Of a stretch of 5,916 nucleotides of DNA, positions 5,593 through 5,916 are shown piece by piece (the first letter of the stretch is position 1; every line of letters starts with the position of its first letter). The stretch is from Chthoniobacterales bacterium (GTDB lineage Bacteria; Verrucomicrobiota; Verrucomicrobiia; Chthoniobacterales; UBA10450): positions 1-5,916 of the forward strand of contig JACCZQ010000078.1 in the NCBI GenBank assembly GCA_013695905.1. Direction: 5' to 3'. A program made the translations under genes and the position numbers. Below the pieces are notes generated by a model that worked only from the letters and a program-made list of their open reading frames with translations, was not told where the DNA came from and did not search any database.

Positions 5593-5916
5593 ATGGGAAC
5601 CAACCGAATACTGACGATACTGGGAGTGGCGCTGCTTTGCTTCGCGCAGGAGGGGACGAGCGACGCGCAAACGAAGAAGAAAGCCACCGGCGGCGCAGGG
5701 ATGAGCGAGGCGGCGCGCGGCGTGCAGCTGGCGCAGCAAGGGGCGCACGAGGAGGCGATCGCCGCCTTCACGAAAGCGATCGAGGCGAACCCGAAGGACG
5801 CGCGATTCTATAATGATCGCGGCGGCGTGTATCTGACGATCCGGCGCTTCAAGGAAGCGGCCGAGGATTTTACGAAATCCATCGAGCTGGCGCCGAAAGA
5901 TCCAAACGGCTATTCG
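5593..5916 (+). CDS. Exported TPR-repeat protein (5' part, runs off the window)
   Basis: The frame from the ATG at 5593 is open to the window end (108 codons, no stop). Residues 1-26 look like a Sec signal peptide (MGTNRILTILGVALLCFAQE, cut probably near SDA/Q). A Lys/Gly-rich linker (TKKKATGGAG) follows, then tetratricopeptide repeats: one at about 40-71 (ARGVQLAQQGAHEEAIAAFT, ending KAIEANPKD) and a second at about 72-105 (RFYNDRGGVYLTIRRFKEAA, ending KSIELAPKD). Both show the spaced small and aromatic residues and the A-I-x-x-F/Y and P-K-D turn typical of TPRs. It is likely a periplasmic scaffold for protein-protein contacts. The partner and full length are outside the window. This TPR tract is more regular than the single degraded unit in the remnant at 79-481 and need not be related to it. 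Confidence 0.85.
   Translation, partial: MGTNRILTILGVALLCFAQEGTSDAQTKKKATGGAGMSEAARGVQLAQQGAHEEAIAAFTKAIEANPKDARFYNDRGGVYLTIRRFKEAAEDFTKSIELAPKDPNGYS

Overview
This is a GC-rich window from a Gram-negative bacterium. Support for a Gram-negative cell comes from an outer-membrane beta-barrel ending in Phe, a lipobox lipoprotein with a thioredoxin fold, and several Sec signal peptides. The codon use, weak Shine-Dalgarno sites, and the TolB/TPR-type gene family suggest something like Verrucomicrobiota (Opitutaceae). That placement is an inference from style and not a demonstrated identity. I see no rRNA, tRNA, CRISPR array, transposase or integrase.

Layout. Positions 2-55 are probably the last 17 codons of an upstream gene. 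Positions 79-481 hold a decayed gene of the membrane-anchored TolB-like/TPR family: its N-terminal membrane anchor is joined, out of frame, to a C-terminal motif and a stray TPR-like unit. Positions 511-3773 on the minus strand form a tight three-gene operon, read in the order outer-membrane beta-barrel (3773-2916), exported cupredoxin-like protein (2908-2246), and membrane-bound class III nucleotide cyclase (2235-511). The gaps are 7 and 10 nt. A 242-nt divergent intergenic region (3774-4015) rich in small inverted repeats separates this operon from a plus-strand lipoprotein thioredoxin (4016-4510). That gene converges on a minus-strand EamA/DMT-family transporter (5507-4533), with a hairpin at the junction. 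A second divergent region (5508-5592) leads to a plus-strand exported TPR protein (5593 onward) that runs off the window.

How the genes may work together. The operon is the most coherent unit. It has an outer-membrane barrel, a periplasmic blue-copper-like protein with visible His, Cys, His and Met ligand candidates, and a cyclase whose large periplasmic sensor domain (about residues 37-282) sits between two membrane helices. The cyclase catalytic residues all appear intact. A plausible model is an envelope sensing module, for copper, redox state or a ligand brought through the barrel, that reports to the cytoplasm as cyclic nucleotide. The sequence shows the parts and their linkage; the signal and the coupling are inference. 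The thioredoxin lipoprotein next door is also an envelope redox protein but has its own divergent transcription unit.
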